From: Tautonia plasticadhaerens
Lineage (GTDB): Bacteria > Planctomycetota > Planctomycetia > Isosphaerales > Isosphaeraceae
DNA: 64,000 nt
Direction: 5' to 3'
NCBI RefSeq assembly: GCF_007752535.1
Contig: NZ_CP036426.1
Span: 8,184,001-8,248,000, forward strand
The notes below the pieces were generated by a model. That model made no database searches. It was not told the DNA's origin and saw only the letters and a program-made list of their open reading frames with translations. Shown here one piece after another: positions 50,004-57,802 of the stretch. Numbering within the stretch: position 1 is the stretch's first letter; the number at the start of each line of letters is the position of its first letter. Made by a program: the position numbers and the translations under genes.

Positions 50004-51209
50004 TCAACGCGGTGAGGAGACCGCATCAGGGGCACCGAGCAAGTTCGCAACGGCCCGGTCGAGGTCGTCGCCCCGCACATCCTTGAATCGGATCACGCCG
50101 TGGCGGTCGAGCACGAAGATGCTCGGGAACGAGTCGATCCCCCAGCGCGTCGTGATCGGCCCGTCGGTCCCGCCGTCCCACCAGCAGCGCCAGGTGATCT
50201 CGCCCGAGGCGATCGCCTCCTTCAGTGCCTCGACCTCCGTGTCGGTATCGACGCTCACGATCGCGAAGGGCTCGTCTTGGTGCCTCGACCGCAGCTCCCG
50301 CATCTGGGGATACATGGCCACGCAAGGCCCGCACCAGCTCCCCGTGAAGGTCAGCAAGACGACCTTGCCGCGCGTCTCGCCGAGCGTGAACGGCTTGCCC
50401 TCGTGGTCGGCCCCCTCGATCTCGGGCGCGGTCTGGCCTACGTTCAGGCTCCGGGCCGCGAATAACTCGCCGCGCGCGATCTCGGCGATGGACTGCGTGT
50501 ATTCGGGCATCCGCACGTCGCCGAACTCGGCGATCGCCCGCCCGAGCAGGGCCTCGACCTCCGTGTCGAGGGCGACCGGCTCCTTCTCCTCGACGAACCT
50601 GCCGATCGGCTCCGCGGCGAGTTGGCCCTCGAAATTCTTCTGGTTGCCGGGCTTCTCACGCAACATTCGGCAGATGCGGGCCTGCTCGGAGAGGTAGCGT
50701 GCCAGCCAGTAGCAGGCCGCGGCCCGGTCGTCGCGGTTCGGGTTCCGATCGAGGATGCGGCGGAGCAGCGCCTCGGCGTCCGGGTACTGCCAGAGCCTCA
50801 GCGCGACGTGAGCGAGGTAGTCCCCCTGCCCCGGCCGGCGGTCATCGCCGTGGTCGAGCATCAATTGCAAGGCCCGCGCCGAACCATCCCCGGGACCGGA
50901 CCCGTTGGTCCGGATCACGAACTTGAGGGCCTCGAAGGCCGCGGGATCGCCGGGGTTGGCACGGGCCAGCTCGAGCGCCGCCTCGACGTTCTTCACCACC
51001 TCCTTCAGGTAGCGGTCGATCGGTGCCTGTCGCGCCGCCTCGGTCTGCTCGACCTGCTGGAGTTCTTGTGAGTAGCGTTCACTCGCGGCCGCCTGTGCCG
51101 CCTCGATCGCCGCGAGTCGCTCCCCGGGCGTGTCGTCCGCCGCCTGCACCGGCGCCCCGCAGGCTGCCAGGACCAACGCCGCGAGGGCCGCCCCGTGTCG
51201 CGTCCACAT
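50004..51209 (-). CDS. TlpA-like thioredoxin-fold protein with long helical N-terminal region
   Basis: 401 residues. Signal peptide ALAALVLAACGAPVQA (the Cys could make it a lipoprotein), a helical coiled-coil-like region (IEAAQAAASERYSQELQQ) and TPR-like segment to about 255, then a TlpA/AhpC domain. GSWCGPCVAMYP carries the redox pair C293/C296; DSFPSIFVLDRHG holds the cis-Pro. Same architecture as the protein at 4430-5530 but with canonical CGPC. Probably periplasmic reductase. Start at 51209. Confidence 0.85.
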   Translation of the reverse strand: MWTRHGAALAALVLAACGAPVQAADDTPGERLAAIEAAQAAASERYSQELQQVEQTEAARQAPIDRYLKEVVKNVEAALELARANPGDPAAFEALKFVIRTNGSGPGDGSARALQLMLDHGDDRRPGQGDYLAHVALRLWQYPDAEALLRRILDRNPNRDDRAAACYWLARYLSEQARICRMLREKPGNQKNFEGQLAAEPIGRFVEEKEPVALDTEVEALLGRAIAEFGDVRMPEYTQSIAEIARGELFAARSLNVGQTAPEIEGADHEGKPFTLGETRGKVVLLTFTGSWCGPCVAMYPQMRELRSRHQDEPFAIVSVDTDTEVEALKEAIASGEITWRCWWDGGTDGPITTRWGIDSFPSIFVLDRHGVIRFKDVRGDDLDRAVANLLGAPDAVSSPR

Positions 51210-51456
51210 CAGTGGTTCCCCCCCACTCGTCTCTCAGGAACGACCCCCGTGATGTTCGCCGAGTCTGAGCGAACATCCGACATCTGTCAATGGCCGACTC
51301 GGGATGGGCATGAGGCGGGGAATCCCGGGTGATCGGGCGCCGGCCGGGGCGCCGAATTGACGGGCGTCCGATTTGCTGGTGAATCGGGCGACGCGGGTCG
51401 ATCGGGGCGACGGCCCCGGCCGTTCTCGCCGGGCAACGTCGGCCGGTCGGGTGTCG

Positions 51457-51486
51457 TTGCGGACGGGCTGGGCGGGGTGCTACACT
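51457..51486 (+). promoter_or_regulatory. Putative promoter of the M50 protease gene
   Basis: TTGCGG (51457-51462), 18 bases, TACACT (51481-51486) with a TG two bases before it (extended -10, TGCTACACT). It lies 69 bases before the ATG at 51556. The rest of the 346-base gap (51210-51555) shows no gene. Confidence 0.45.
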
Positions 51487-51555
51487 GATCCTTCTCCCGA
51501 AAACGCGACGACCGTCGGACGATTCACGCCCGGTTCCCCCCCCGAGTGGACCGCC

Positions 51556-52635
51556 ATGTCCGATCCCTTCTCCTGGTCGATCAACCTGGGCCGATGGGCG
51601 GGCGTCCCGGTCCGGGTGCATTTCCTGCTGGTGCTCTTCGCGGCGGTGAAGCTGCTGGGGGCGTCGCTCTTCGACGCCGAAGGGGAGGGTGACCCGATCC
51701 AGACGGCGGCCTGGCTGGGGCTGCTGCTGCTGGCGCTGGCCGCCCACGAGCTGGGGCACGCGGCGGCGGCCTGGCGGCTGGGCATGGAGCCGGACGAGAT
51801 CCGGCTCTGGCCGCTGGGGAACCTGGCCGGGCCGCACCCGGTGCCGGTCTCCCGGTCGAGGGAGGCGATGGCGGTCGCCCTGGCCGGCCCGCTGACGAGC
51901 CTGTCGATCGCCGCGATCCTCTGCACCGGCCTGCTGTTCGCCGACGCCCGGATGGTGCTCAACCCCTTCGGCCTGGCCGGCTCCGGCAGCGGGGCGCCGA
52001 CCGTCGGCGGCGAGCCGGTCGAGGCCCTGGGCGCCATCTGGCTGATCGGCTGGTTCGGCTACCTCAACTGGGTGCTCTTCCTGGCCAACCTGATCCCGGC
52101 CCTGCCCATGGACGCCGGTCGGGCCCTGCGGGCGTATCTCGCCGGGCCGGCCCTCTCGGCCACCCGGGACGGCCTGATCGCGCCCTGGATGGCCCGCTCG
52201 TTCGCCGTGTTGCTGGCGATCATCGGGGTGATCCGCATCCTCTTCTTCTCGCCCAACGCCGGGGGCTTCGAGCTGCTCTCGCTGGCGATCCTCATCGAGC
52301 TGATGGTCCGGCACGAGACGAGGATGCTGGAGGAGGGCGGCTACTACGAGGACAGCCTCTTCGGCTACGACTTCTCCGAGGGGTACACCAGCCTGGAAGG
52401 ATCCGGCCCCAAGGTCCGCCCCTACCGGGAGAACGCCCTCGCCCGCTGGCGTCGACGCCGGTCGGACGCGAGGCGGCAGCGCCAGACGGCCAAGGAGGCC
52501 GCCGAGGAACGGCGGATGGACGAGATCCTGGCCAAGATCCACACCTCCGGCCGGGACTCCCTCTCCCCCGAGGAGCAGCGCTTCCTGGCCCGGGTCAGCA
52601 CCAAGTACCGCAAGCGGACCCGGACCCGGGGCTGA
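51556..52635 (+). CDS. Site-2-protease-like M50 metalloprotease
   Basis: 359 residues, polytopic. HELGH zinc motif at 64-68 in LLLLALAAHELGHAAAAW, and the third ligand D186 in NLIPALPMDAGRALRA. Five or six hydrophobic segments. There is no PDZ or CBS domain; instead a C-terminal soluble region with ARWRRRRSDARRQRQTAKEA and a small helical motif DEILAKIHTSGRDSLSPEEQ, also seen at the ends of planctomycete rhomboid proteases. Likely intramembrane cleavage of an unknown substrate. ATG 51556 chosen. Confidence 0.88.
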   Translation: MSDPFSWSINLGRWAGVPVRVHFLLVLFAAVKLLGASLFDAEGEGDPIQTAAWLGLLLLALAAHELGHAAAAWRLGMEPDEIRLWPLGNLAGPHPVPVSRSREAMAVALAGPLTSLSIAAILCTGLLFADARMVLNPFGLAGSGSGAPTVGGEPVEALGAIWLIGWFGYLNWVLFLANLIPALPMDAGRALRAYLAGPALSATRDGLIAPWMARSFAVLLAIIGVIRILFFSPNAGGFELLSLAILIELMVRHETRMLEEGGYYEDSLFGYDFSEGYTSLEGSGPKVRPYRENALARWRRRRSDARRQRQTAKEAAEERRMDEILAKIHTSGRDSLSPEEQRFLARVSTKYRKRTRTRG

Positions 52636-52674
52636 CCGGGGCGGATGCGGATCGATTCGAATCGGCGGTGATCG

Positions 52675-53508
52675 ATGGCGGATTCCCGATGGCCGGGGCC
52701 CGGGGGGGGCGGCCCTCCCCCCCCGATCCTGCTCGACGCCGCGATGGGGACCCGGCTGATCGCCCGGGGACTCGACCTGTCGGGGGATGACCCCTGCCTC
52801 TGGTGCCTCGACCGGCCGGAGGAGGTCGCCGAGGTCCACCGGCTCGACGTGATGGCGGGCGCCGACGCGCTGACGACCAACACCTTCGGGGCCAACCGCT
52901 CCTGGCTCTCCCGGTTCGGCCGGGCCGGCGAGGTGGGGGCGATCAATCGGGCCGCAGTCGCCCTGGCCCGGGAGGCGGCCGGGCCGGGCCTCCTGGTCCT
53001 GGGGTGCCTCGGGCCGACGGCCGAGGGGTCCGAGGTCGAGGTCGAGCAGGCCCTCGCGCTGGCGGCCGGCGGGGTCGACGCCCTGATCCTGGAGACCAAC
53101 GCCGCCTCCGCCCCGATCGGCCCGAGGCTCGCCGCCCTGGATGCGGCCGTCGGCCTGCCGATGATCCTCACCTTCTCCCTCGCGGTCGACGACGACCCGT
53201 TTCCGAGGCTGGGGTATGACGTGTTCGAGCTGCCCTTGCAGGCGATCGGCTGGAACTGCATCCCGCCGCCCCGGGCGGTCGAGCTGCCCGGTCACCTCCG
53301 GGGGACGGTCGGGCTGCCCCTGGTGCTCCAGCCGTCGGGGCCCTGGATCGGGTCGGGGCCCGGCGTCGAGCCGACGGCGGAGACGATCGCCCGGCTGGTC
53401 GACCAGGGCGTCCGACTCTTCGGCGGCTGCTGCGGCACGACCGAGCGGGACATCGCCGCCCTGCGATCGGCCCTCGGCCCGTCGCCGCTCCGGGCCGGAT
53501 CGGGATGA
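52675..53508 (+). CDS. Homocysteine S-methyltransferase family protein
   Basis: 277 residues. The TIM barrel of the Hcy-binding family: ILLDAAMGTRL, ALTTNTFGANRSWLSRFG, ILETNA, and three zinc Cys: C195 (GWNCIPP), C252 and C253 (GGCCGTTERD). Methyl donor could be S-methylmethionine, betaine or a folate; short stand-alone proteins of this type usually use the first or a corrinoid partner. Gene begins 39 bases after the protease; an operon is possible without functional link. Confidence 0.85.
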   Translation: MADSRWPGPGGGGPPPPILLDAAMGTRLIARGLDLSGDDPCLWCLDRPEEVAEVHRLDVMAGADALTTNTFGANRSWLSRFGRAGEVGAINRAAVALAREAAGPGLLVLGCLGPTAEGSEVEVEQALALAAGGVDALILETNAASAPIGPRLAALDAAVGLPMILTFSLAVDDDPFPRLGYDVFELPLQAIGWNCIPPPRAVELPGHLRGTVGLPLVLQPSGPWIGSGPGVEPTAETIARLVDQGVRLFGGCCGTTERDIAALRSALGPSPLRAGSG

Positions 53509-53542
53509 GGCGAGGCGGCGGGGCCGAGTCGTCCGGAGGGGA

Positions 53543-53652
53543 ATTCACGCAGGGGCGCGGGGACGCGAAGGAGGACCGAGCGAGGAAGCCGGGCGGAGGA
53601 GGTCGGCTCCCGGGGCCCCTGATTCCCGCCCCGCCGCGCGGCCCTGCGTGAA
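53543..53652. repeat. Inverted repeat with TTCACGCAGGG arms
   Basis: TTCACGCAGGG plus CGCGG on the left pair with the complement at 53634-53652, about 75 bases apart. AATTCACGCAGGG is also at 19182. In the 261-base gap before the GT4 gene; otherwise featureless. Confidence 0.45.
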
Positions 53653-53769
53653 ATCCCCCCCCCGAGAATCGGCCTGGAGCGATCGGCCGATCCGTGGTAG
53701 ACAGGCGGTTCGACCCGGGCCGGGAGGGCCCGGGGAGGTGAGCACGATCCGCCGCCAGGGAGGGCACCG

Positions 53770-55068
53770 ATGAGGATCTGCATGGTCACGACCTTCTTCG
53801 GCGCCCACAGCTTCGGCGGCGACGCGGCGTACGTCGAACGCCTGGCCGGGGCCCTGGCGAGGAGGGGGCACGAGGTCCACGTCGCCCACTGCGTCGACGC
53901 CTTCGAGTCCGTCCGGGGCGGTCACCCGCTCCGCCCCTTCGAGCCGCCGCCGGGGGTCACGGTCCACCCGCTCAAGAGCCGGTTCGGCATCCTCTCGCCG
54001 ATCGCCACCCAGGCCACCGGGCGGCCCTACTTCAAGGCCGAGGCGCTGAAGGGCCTGATCGACGACGTGAAGACCGACGTCGTCCACTTCCACAACATCT
54101 CGCTCGTCGGCGGCCCCGCGGTGCTGGAGCTGGGCAGCCATGCCGTCCGGATCATGACGGCGCATGAGCACTGGCTGATCTGCCCGATGCACCTGCTCTG
54201 GAAGTACGACCGCCGGCGCTGCGAGACGCCGAACTGCGCCTCGTGCTGCCTCGCGGGCAGGAGGCCGCCGCAGGCGTGGCGGTCGACCGGGCTGATCGGC
54301 CGATCGCTCCGGCAGCTCGACGCCCTGGTCTTCCCCAGCCGGCACGCCCTGGAGGAGCACCGGGCCCGGGGGATCGGCGCCCCCCTGGTCCACCTGCCGT
54401 ACTTCCTGCCGGACGACTGGTCCGGGGGCATCGAGGACGAGGACCCGCCCGTCCCTGCCCGGCCCTACGTCGCGGCGGCCGGCCGGCTGGTGCGCATGAA
54501 GGGGTTCCAGCGGCTGATCCCGCTGATGAAATACCTGCCCGAGGTCGACCTGAAGATCGCCGGCACCGGGCCGCATGAGGGCCGCCTCCGGGAGCTGGCC
54601 CGGGGCCTGCCGAACGTGCAATTCGAGGGCCTGCTCGGCCGGGAGGGGCTGGCCCGGCTCTTCCACGGGGCGAGGGCAGTGGTCGTGCCGTCGCTGTTCC
54701 CGGAGACGTTCGGCTACGTCGTTCTGGAGGCGTTCTCGGTCCGCACCCCGGTGATCGTCGACGCCGACGCCGGCGCCCTGTTCGAGAACGCCGCGCTCAG
54801 CGGCGGCGGCCTCTCCTACCGGACCGACGCCGAATTGCTCTGGTCGATCCGACGGCTCGTCCACGACGACGACCTGCGCGACGAGTTGTCGCACGCCGGC
54901 TACTCCCGCCGGATCAACGAGTGGTCCGAGGCCGCCCACCTCGACCGCTACTTCGAGCTGATCGCCACCATCCGGGCCGGCCGGGCCTCGCGGGGCCCCC
55001 ACCTGCCGACGGCCGGGGCGACCCGGCCGGGGCCGAGTCGGGTCGCCGGGCGGGTGGGAGAGGGCTGA
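53770..55068 (+). CDS. Glycosyltransferase family 4 protein
   Basis: 432 residues, GT-B fold. N-terminal domain MRICMVTTFFGAHSFGGDAA, GALARRGHEVHVAHC; acceptor-side segment with a Cys cluster (CPMHLLWKYDRRRC, CASCCLAG) known in a subset of these enzymes; C-terminal nucleotide-sugar domain YVAAAGRLVRMKGFQRLIPL, LKIAGTGPHEGRLRELA, and VVVPSLFPETFGYVVLEAFS (the EX7E region). Probably transfers a sugar in polysaccharide or lipid glycoside synthesis. ATG 53770; tail of 25 residues disordered. Confidence 0.9.
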   Translation: MRICMVTTFFGAHSFGGDAAYVERLAGALARRGHEVHVAHCVDAFESVRGGHPLRPFEPPPGVTVHPLKSRFGILSPIATQATGRPYFKAEALKGLIDDVKTDVVHFHNISLVGGPAVLELGSHAVRIMTAHEHWLICPMHLLWKYDRRRCETPNCASCCLAGRRPPQAWRSTGLIGRSLRQLDALVFPSRHALEEHRARGIGAPLVHLPYFLPDDWSGGIEDEDPPVPARPYVAAAGRLVRMKGFQRLIPLMKYLPEVDLKIAGTGPHEGRLRELARGLPNVQFEGLLGREGLARLFHGARAVVVPSLFPETFGYVVLEAFSVRTPVIVDADAGALFENAALSGGGLSYRTDAELLWSIRRLVHDDDLRDELSHAGYSRRINEWSEAAHLDRYFELIATIRAGRASRGPHLPTAGATRPGPSRVAGRVGEG

Positions 55069-55161
55069 GCGTCGGCCGGCGGAGCAAGACGGCGGATGCC
55101 CGATGGGTCCGGCCCTCGGTCACCCGCCGTCGGTCGATCCTCGGCTCGTCACCCGGCCGCG

Positions 55162-56583
55162 TCAGCCGCGGTCGCCGGCATACTCCGGCTTCGGCGCCCC
55201 GGCGTGGCTGTTGCCATTCCCATTGCCATTCCCGTTCGCGTGGCCGTTGCCGTTGGCGGCGGCCCCGGTGGCGAGGAGGGCGCCGCCGAGGGCGGTCTCG
55301 CCGTGCTGGCTGAGGTCCAGGCCGATCAGCTCCTGCTCCTCGGAGACGCGGAGCGGCAGGATCAGCCCGACGACCTTGTACAGGATCAGCGAGCCGACGA
55401 ACGTGAAGGCCGAGACGATCACCAGCGCCAGCATGTGATAGCCGAAGAGGGTGGTCTCGCCCTCGGCCAGGCCGCCGTCGGCGAAGACGCCGGTGAGGAT
55501 CATCCCCACGATGCCGCCGACGCCGTGGCAGGGGAAGACGTCGAGCGTGTCGTCCAGGGTCGACTTCGTCTTCATGTGCACGGCGAGGTTGCTGACGACG
55601 CTGGCCACCAGGCCGATGACGATGCTCTCCCGGACGGTGACGAAGCCGGCCGCCGGGGTGATCGCCACCAGGCCGACCACGGCGCCGATGCAGGCGCCCA
55701 GGGCCGAGGGCTTCTTGCCGAGCATCCAGTCCCAGAAGATCCAGCCGAGCATCGCGGCGGCCGACGCGGTGTTCGTGGTGGCGAAGGCGGTGGCCGCCAG
55801 CTCATTGGCGCCCAGGGCCGAGCCGGCGTTGAAGCCGAACCAGCCGAACCAGAGCATGCCGGTGCCCAGCAGCACGAACGGGATGTTCGCCGGCACGTGC
55901 TCCTCCCGGGCCTTGTGGCTCTTGCGGCGGCCGAGGATCATCGCCCCGGCCAGGGCCGCGAAGCCGGCCGACATGTGCACCACCGTGCCGCCAGCGAAGT
56001 CGAGCACGCCCCACTTCCGCAGCAGGCCGTCGGGGTGCCAGGTCATGTGCGCCAGCGGCGAGTAGATCAGGACGCTGAAGAGCACCATGAACAGCAGGTA
56101 GCTGGAGAACCGCACCCGCTCGGCGAACGAGCCGGTGATCAGCGCGGGGGTGATGATGGCGAACTTCAGCTGGAACAGGGCGAAGATCAGCAGCGGGACC
56201 GTGGGCGAGAGGGCCTCGCTCGTCGCGCCGCCGACGCCGTCGAACATGAAGAAGGTCAGCGGGTTGCCGATCACGCCGCCGATGCTGTCGCCGAAGGCCA
56301 GGCTGAAGCCGAAGGCCACCCAGAGCAGGCTGATCACGCCCAGGGCGATCACGCTCTGCAACATGGTCGAGACCACGTTCTTGAACCCGACCATGCCGCC
56401 GTAGAAGAACGACAGGCCCGGCGTCATCAGCAGCACCAGGGCCGCCGCGGTGAGCATCCAGGCCGTGTCCCCCGTGTCCAGCGGGCCGCCCGGCGCCACC
56501 TCGGTCGGGCTGCCCTTGACGAATAACGCGACGACCGCCAAGGCGGCCAGGGTCAGGAAGGGGAGAGGCTTTGCACGATTCAT
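55162..56583 (-). CDS. amt: Ammonium transporter
   Basis: 473 residues, eleven to twelve hydrophobic helices. MLTAAALVLLMTPGLSFFYG, the first pore His in GGTVVHMSAGFAALAGA, and the second in VFPCHGVGGIVGMILTG (twin-His). An extra N-terminal hydrophobic segment may be a cleaved signal. The C terminus contains a Gly/Asn repeat (NGNGHANGNGNGNGN) encoded by simple-sequence DNA, after the conserved GLDLSQHGE. No glnB/glnK follows, which is unusual for amtB. Start 56583. Confidence 0.94.
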   Translation of the reverse strand: MNRAKPLPFLTLAALAVVALFVKGSPTEVAPGGPLDTGDTAWMLTAAALVLLMTPGLSFFYGGMVGFKNVVSTMLQSVIALGVISLLWVAFGFSLAFGDSIGGVIGNPLTFFMFDGVGGATSEALSPTVPLLIFALFQLKFAIITPALITGSFAERVRFSSYLLFMVLFSVLIYSPLAHMTWHPDGLLRKWGVLDFAGGTVVHMSAGFAALAGAMILGRRKSHKAREEHVPANIPFVLLGTGMLWFGWFGFNAGSALGANELAATAFATTNTASAAAMLGWIFWDWMLGKKPSALGACIGAVVGLVAITPAAGFVTVRESIVIGLVASVVSNLAVHMKTKSTLDDTLDVFPCHGVGGIVGMILTGVFADGGLAEGETTLFGYHMLALVIVSAFTFVGSLILYKVVGLILPLRVSEEQELIGLDLSQHGETALGGALLATGAAANGNGHANGNGNGNGNSHAGAPKPEYAGDRG

Positions 56584-56851
56584 GGGCGTTCCCGTCGCAA
56601 TAAGAGGCAGGAGAGGTGTGCGGTCGCACCTGTTGGGAGGGCCTGGCGTGATGCCCGCCTTCGGGCGAATGCCGGCCATCTCGTTTCGCCGTTTCGGCTT
56701 ACGACGAGAGCACTCGTCTCGTCGCCGCACGACCGCCGGAGAGGGATTCCGACGGGGACCGATGTAAGGCATGCGGCATGCCGTCACATTCGGCGGCAGG
56801 TGCGAGCGAATCTCCGGATGTGCCGCGCCGGAGGGTCGCCGCCCCGGCGGA

Positions 56852-57682
56852 TCAGCCCTCGTCGCCCACCAGTTCCAGCACGGCGAAGATCGGCCGGTGG
56901 TCGGAGGCGACCGCCTCGTCGAGCACCCGGACCTCCACCGTCCTCCAGCGCCCCTCCGGCCTCAGCAGGATGTAGTCGATCTGCCGGGTCGGCTCGGCGA
57001 CCGGGAAGGTGGGCATCGGCTCGGGGTTGGCCCGGGCCCACGACTCGTCAAACCGTCGCAGCACGGCGCTGTCGGGCAGGGCGTTCAGGTCTCCCATCAG
57101 CACCGTCGGCCGATCGGGCTCCTCGGCCGCCAGCCCGGCGATCAGGGCGGCCGAGTCCAGCCGCTCGCCGTCATCGCGCCGGTAGTCGAAGTGGGTGGCG
57201 AAGATCCGGATCGGCCCGGCGTCCCCGGGGCCGTCCAGGTCGACGACCAGGCAGCCGCGCCGTTCTCCCTCGTGGTGGCTGGGGAGGGGGACGTTCCGGC
57301 TGTCGAGGATCGGCAGCTTCGACAGCAGGGCGTTGCCGTAGTCGCCCCCCTGATGGGTGATGTTCCGCTCGAAGACGGCCACCGTGCCGGTCAGCCGGGC
57401 CAGCTCGGCCGGCACGTCAATCCGGCCGGAGCGCTCGACGCCGCGGTCGACCTCCTGGAGCGCGACCACGTCCGGCCGGACCTCGTTGATGACCCGGGCG
57501 ATGCGTCCCAGGTCGATGACGTCGTCCATGCCCCGGCCGTGGTGGATGTTGTAGCTCAGGACGCGGAGCCGGACGGGCTCGTCGGCTCGGGCGGTTCCGG
57601 CGACGACCGCGGGGAAGGACAGCGCCAGCGCGGCGACCAGGGGCCGGAAACCGACGACGATCCCGGAGCGATCTCGGATCAT
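56852..57682 (-). CDS. Secreted endonuclease/exonuclease/phosphatase family protein
   Basis: 276 residues, signal peptide (PLVAALALSFPAVVAGTARA), then the whole EEP fold: LRVLSYNIHHGRGMDD, VVALQEVDRGVERS (metal Glu), ATHFDYRRD, VLMGDLNALPDS and VASDHRPIFAVLEL. Members hydrolyse nucleic acid or phosphoester substrates (sphingomyelinase, phosphatase, nuclease); here the exported form suggests phosphate or nucleic-acid scavenging. Start 57682. Confidence 0.88.
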   Translation of the reverse strand: MIRDRSGIVVGFRPLVAALALSFPAVVAGTARADEPVRLRVLSYNIHHGRGMDDVIDLGRIARVINEVRPDVVALQEVDRGVERSGRIDVPAELARLTGTVAVFERNITHQGGDYGNALLSKLPILDSRNVPLPSHHEGERRGCLVVDLDGPGDAGPIRIFATHFDYRRDDGERLDSAALIAGLAAEEPDRPTVLMGDLNALPDSAVLRRFDESWARANPEPMPTFPVAEPTRQIDYILLRPEGRWRTVEVRVLDEAVASDHRPIFAVLELVGDEG

Positions 57683-57802
57683 GGTGCCCTCGACGAGGAT
57701 GAGGTGGGGAAGCGGTTCGATGGACGAAGAACCCCGCGTGACCCGCCGAACGGGCCACGCGGGGCCGAGTCTCAGTTCGAGTCGTTGCTCAACGGGCCGG
57801 CC

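Noticed and set aside
49813-50697. Forward frame continuing from the IS110 N terminus
   Set aside because: After residue 24 it runs through the palindrome and then antisense to the thioredoxin-like gene; no transposase motifs remain.
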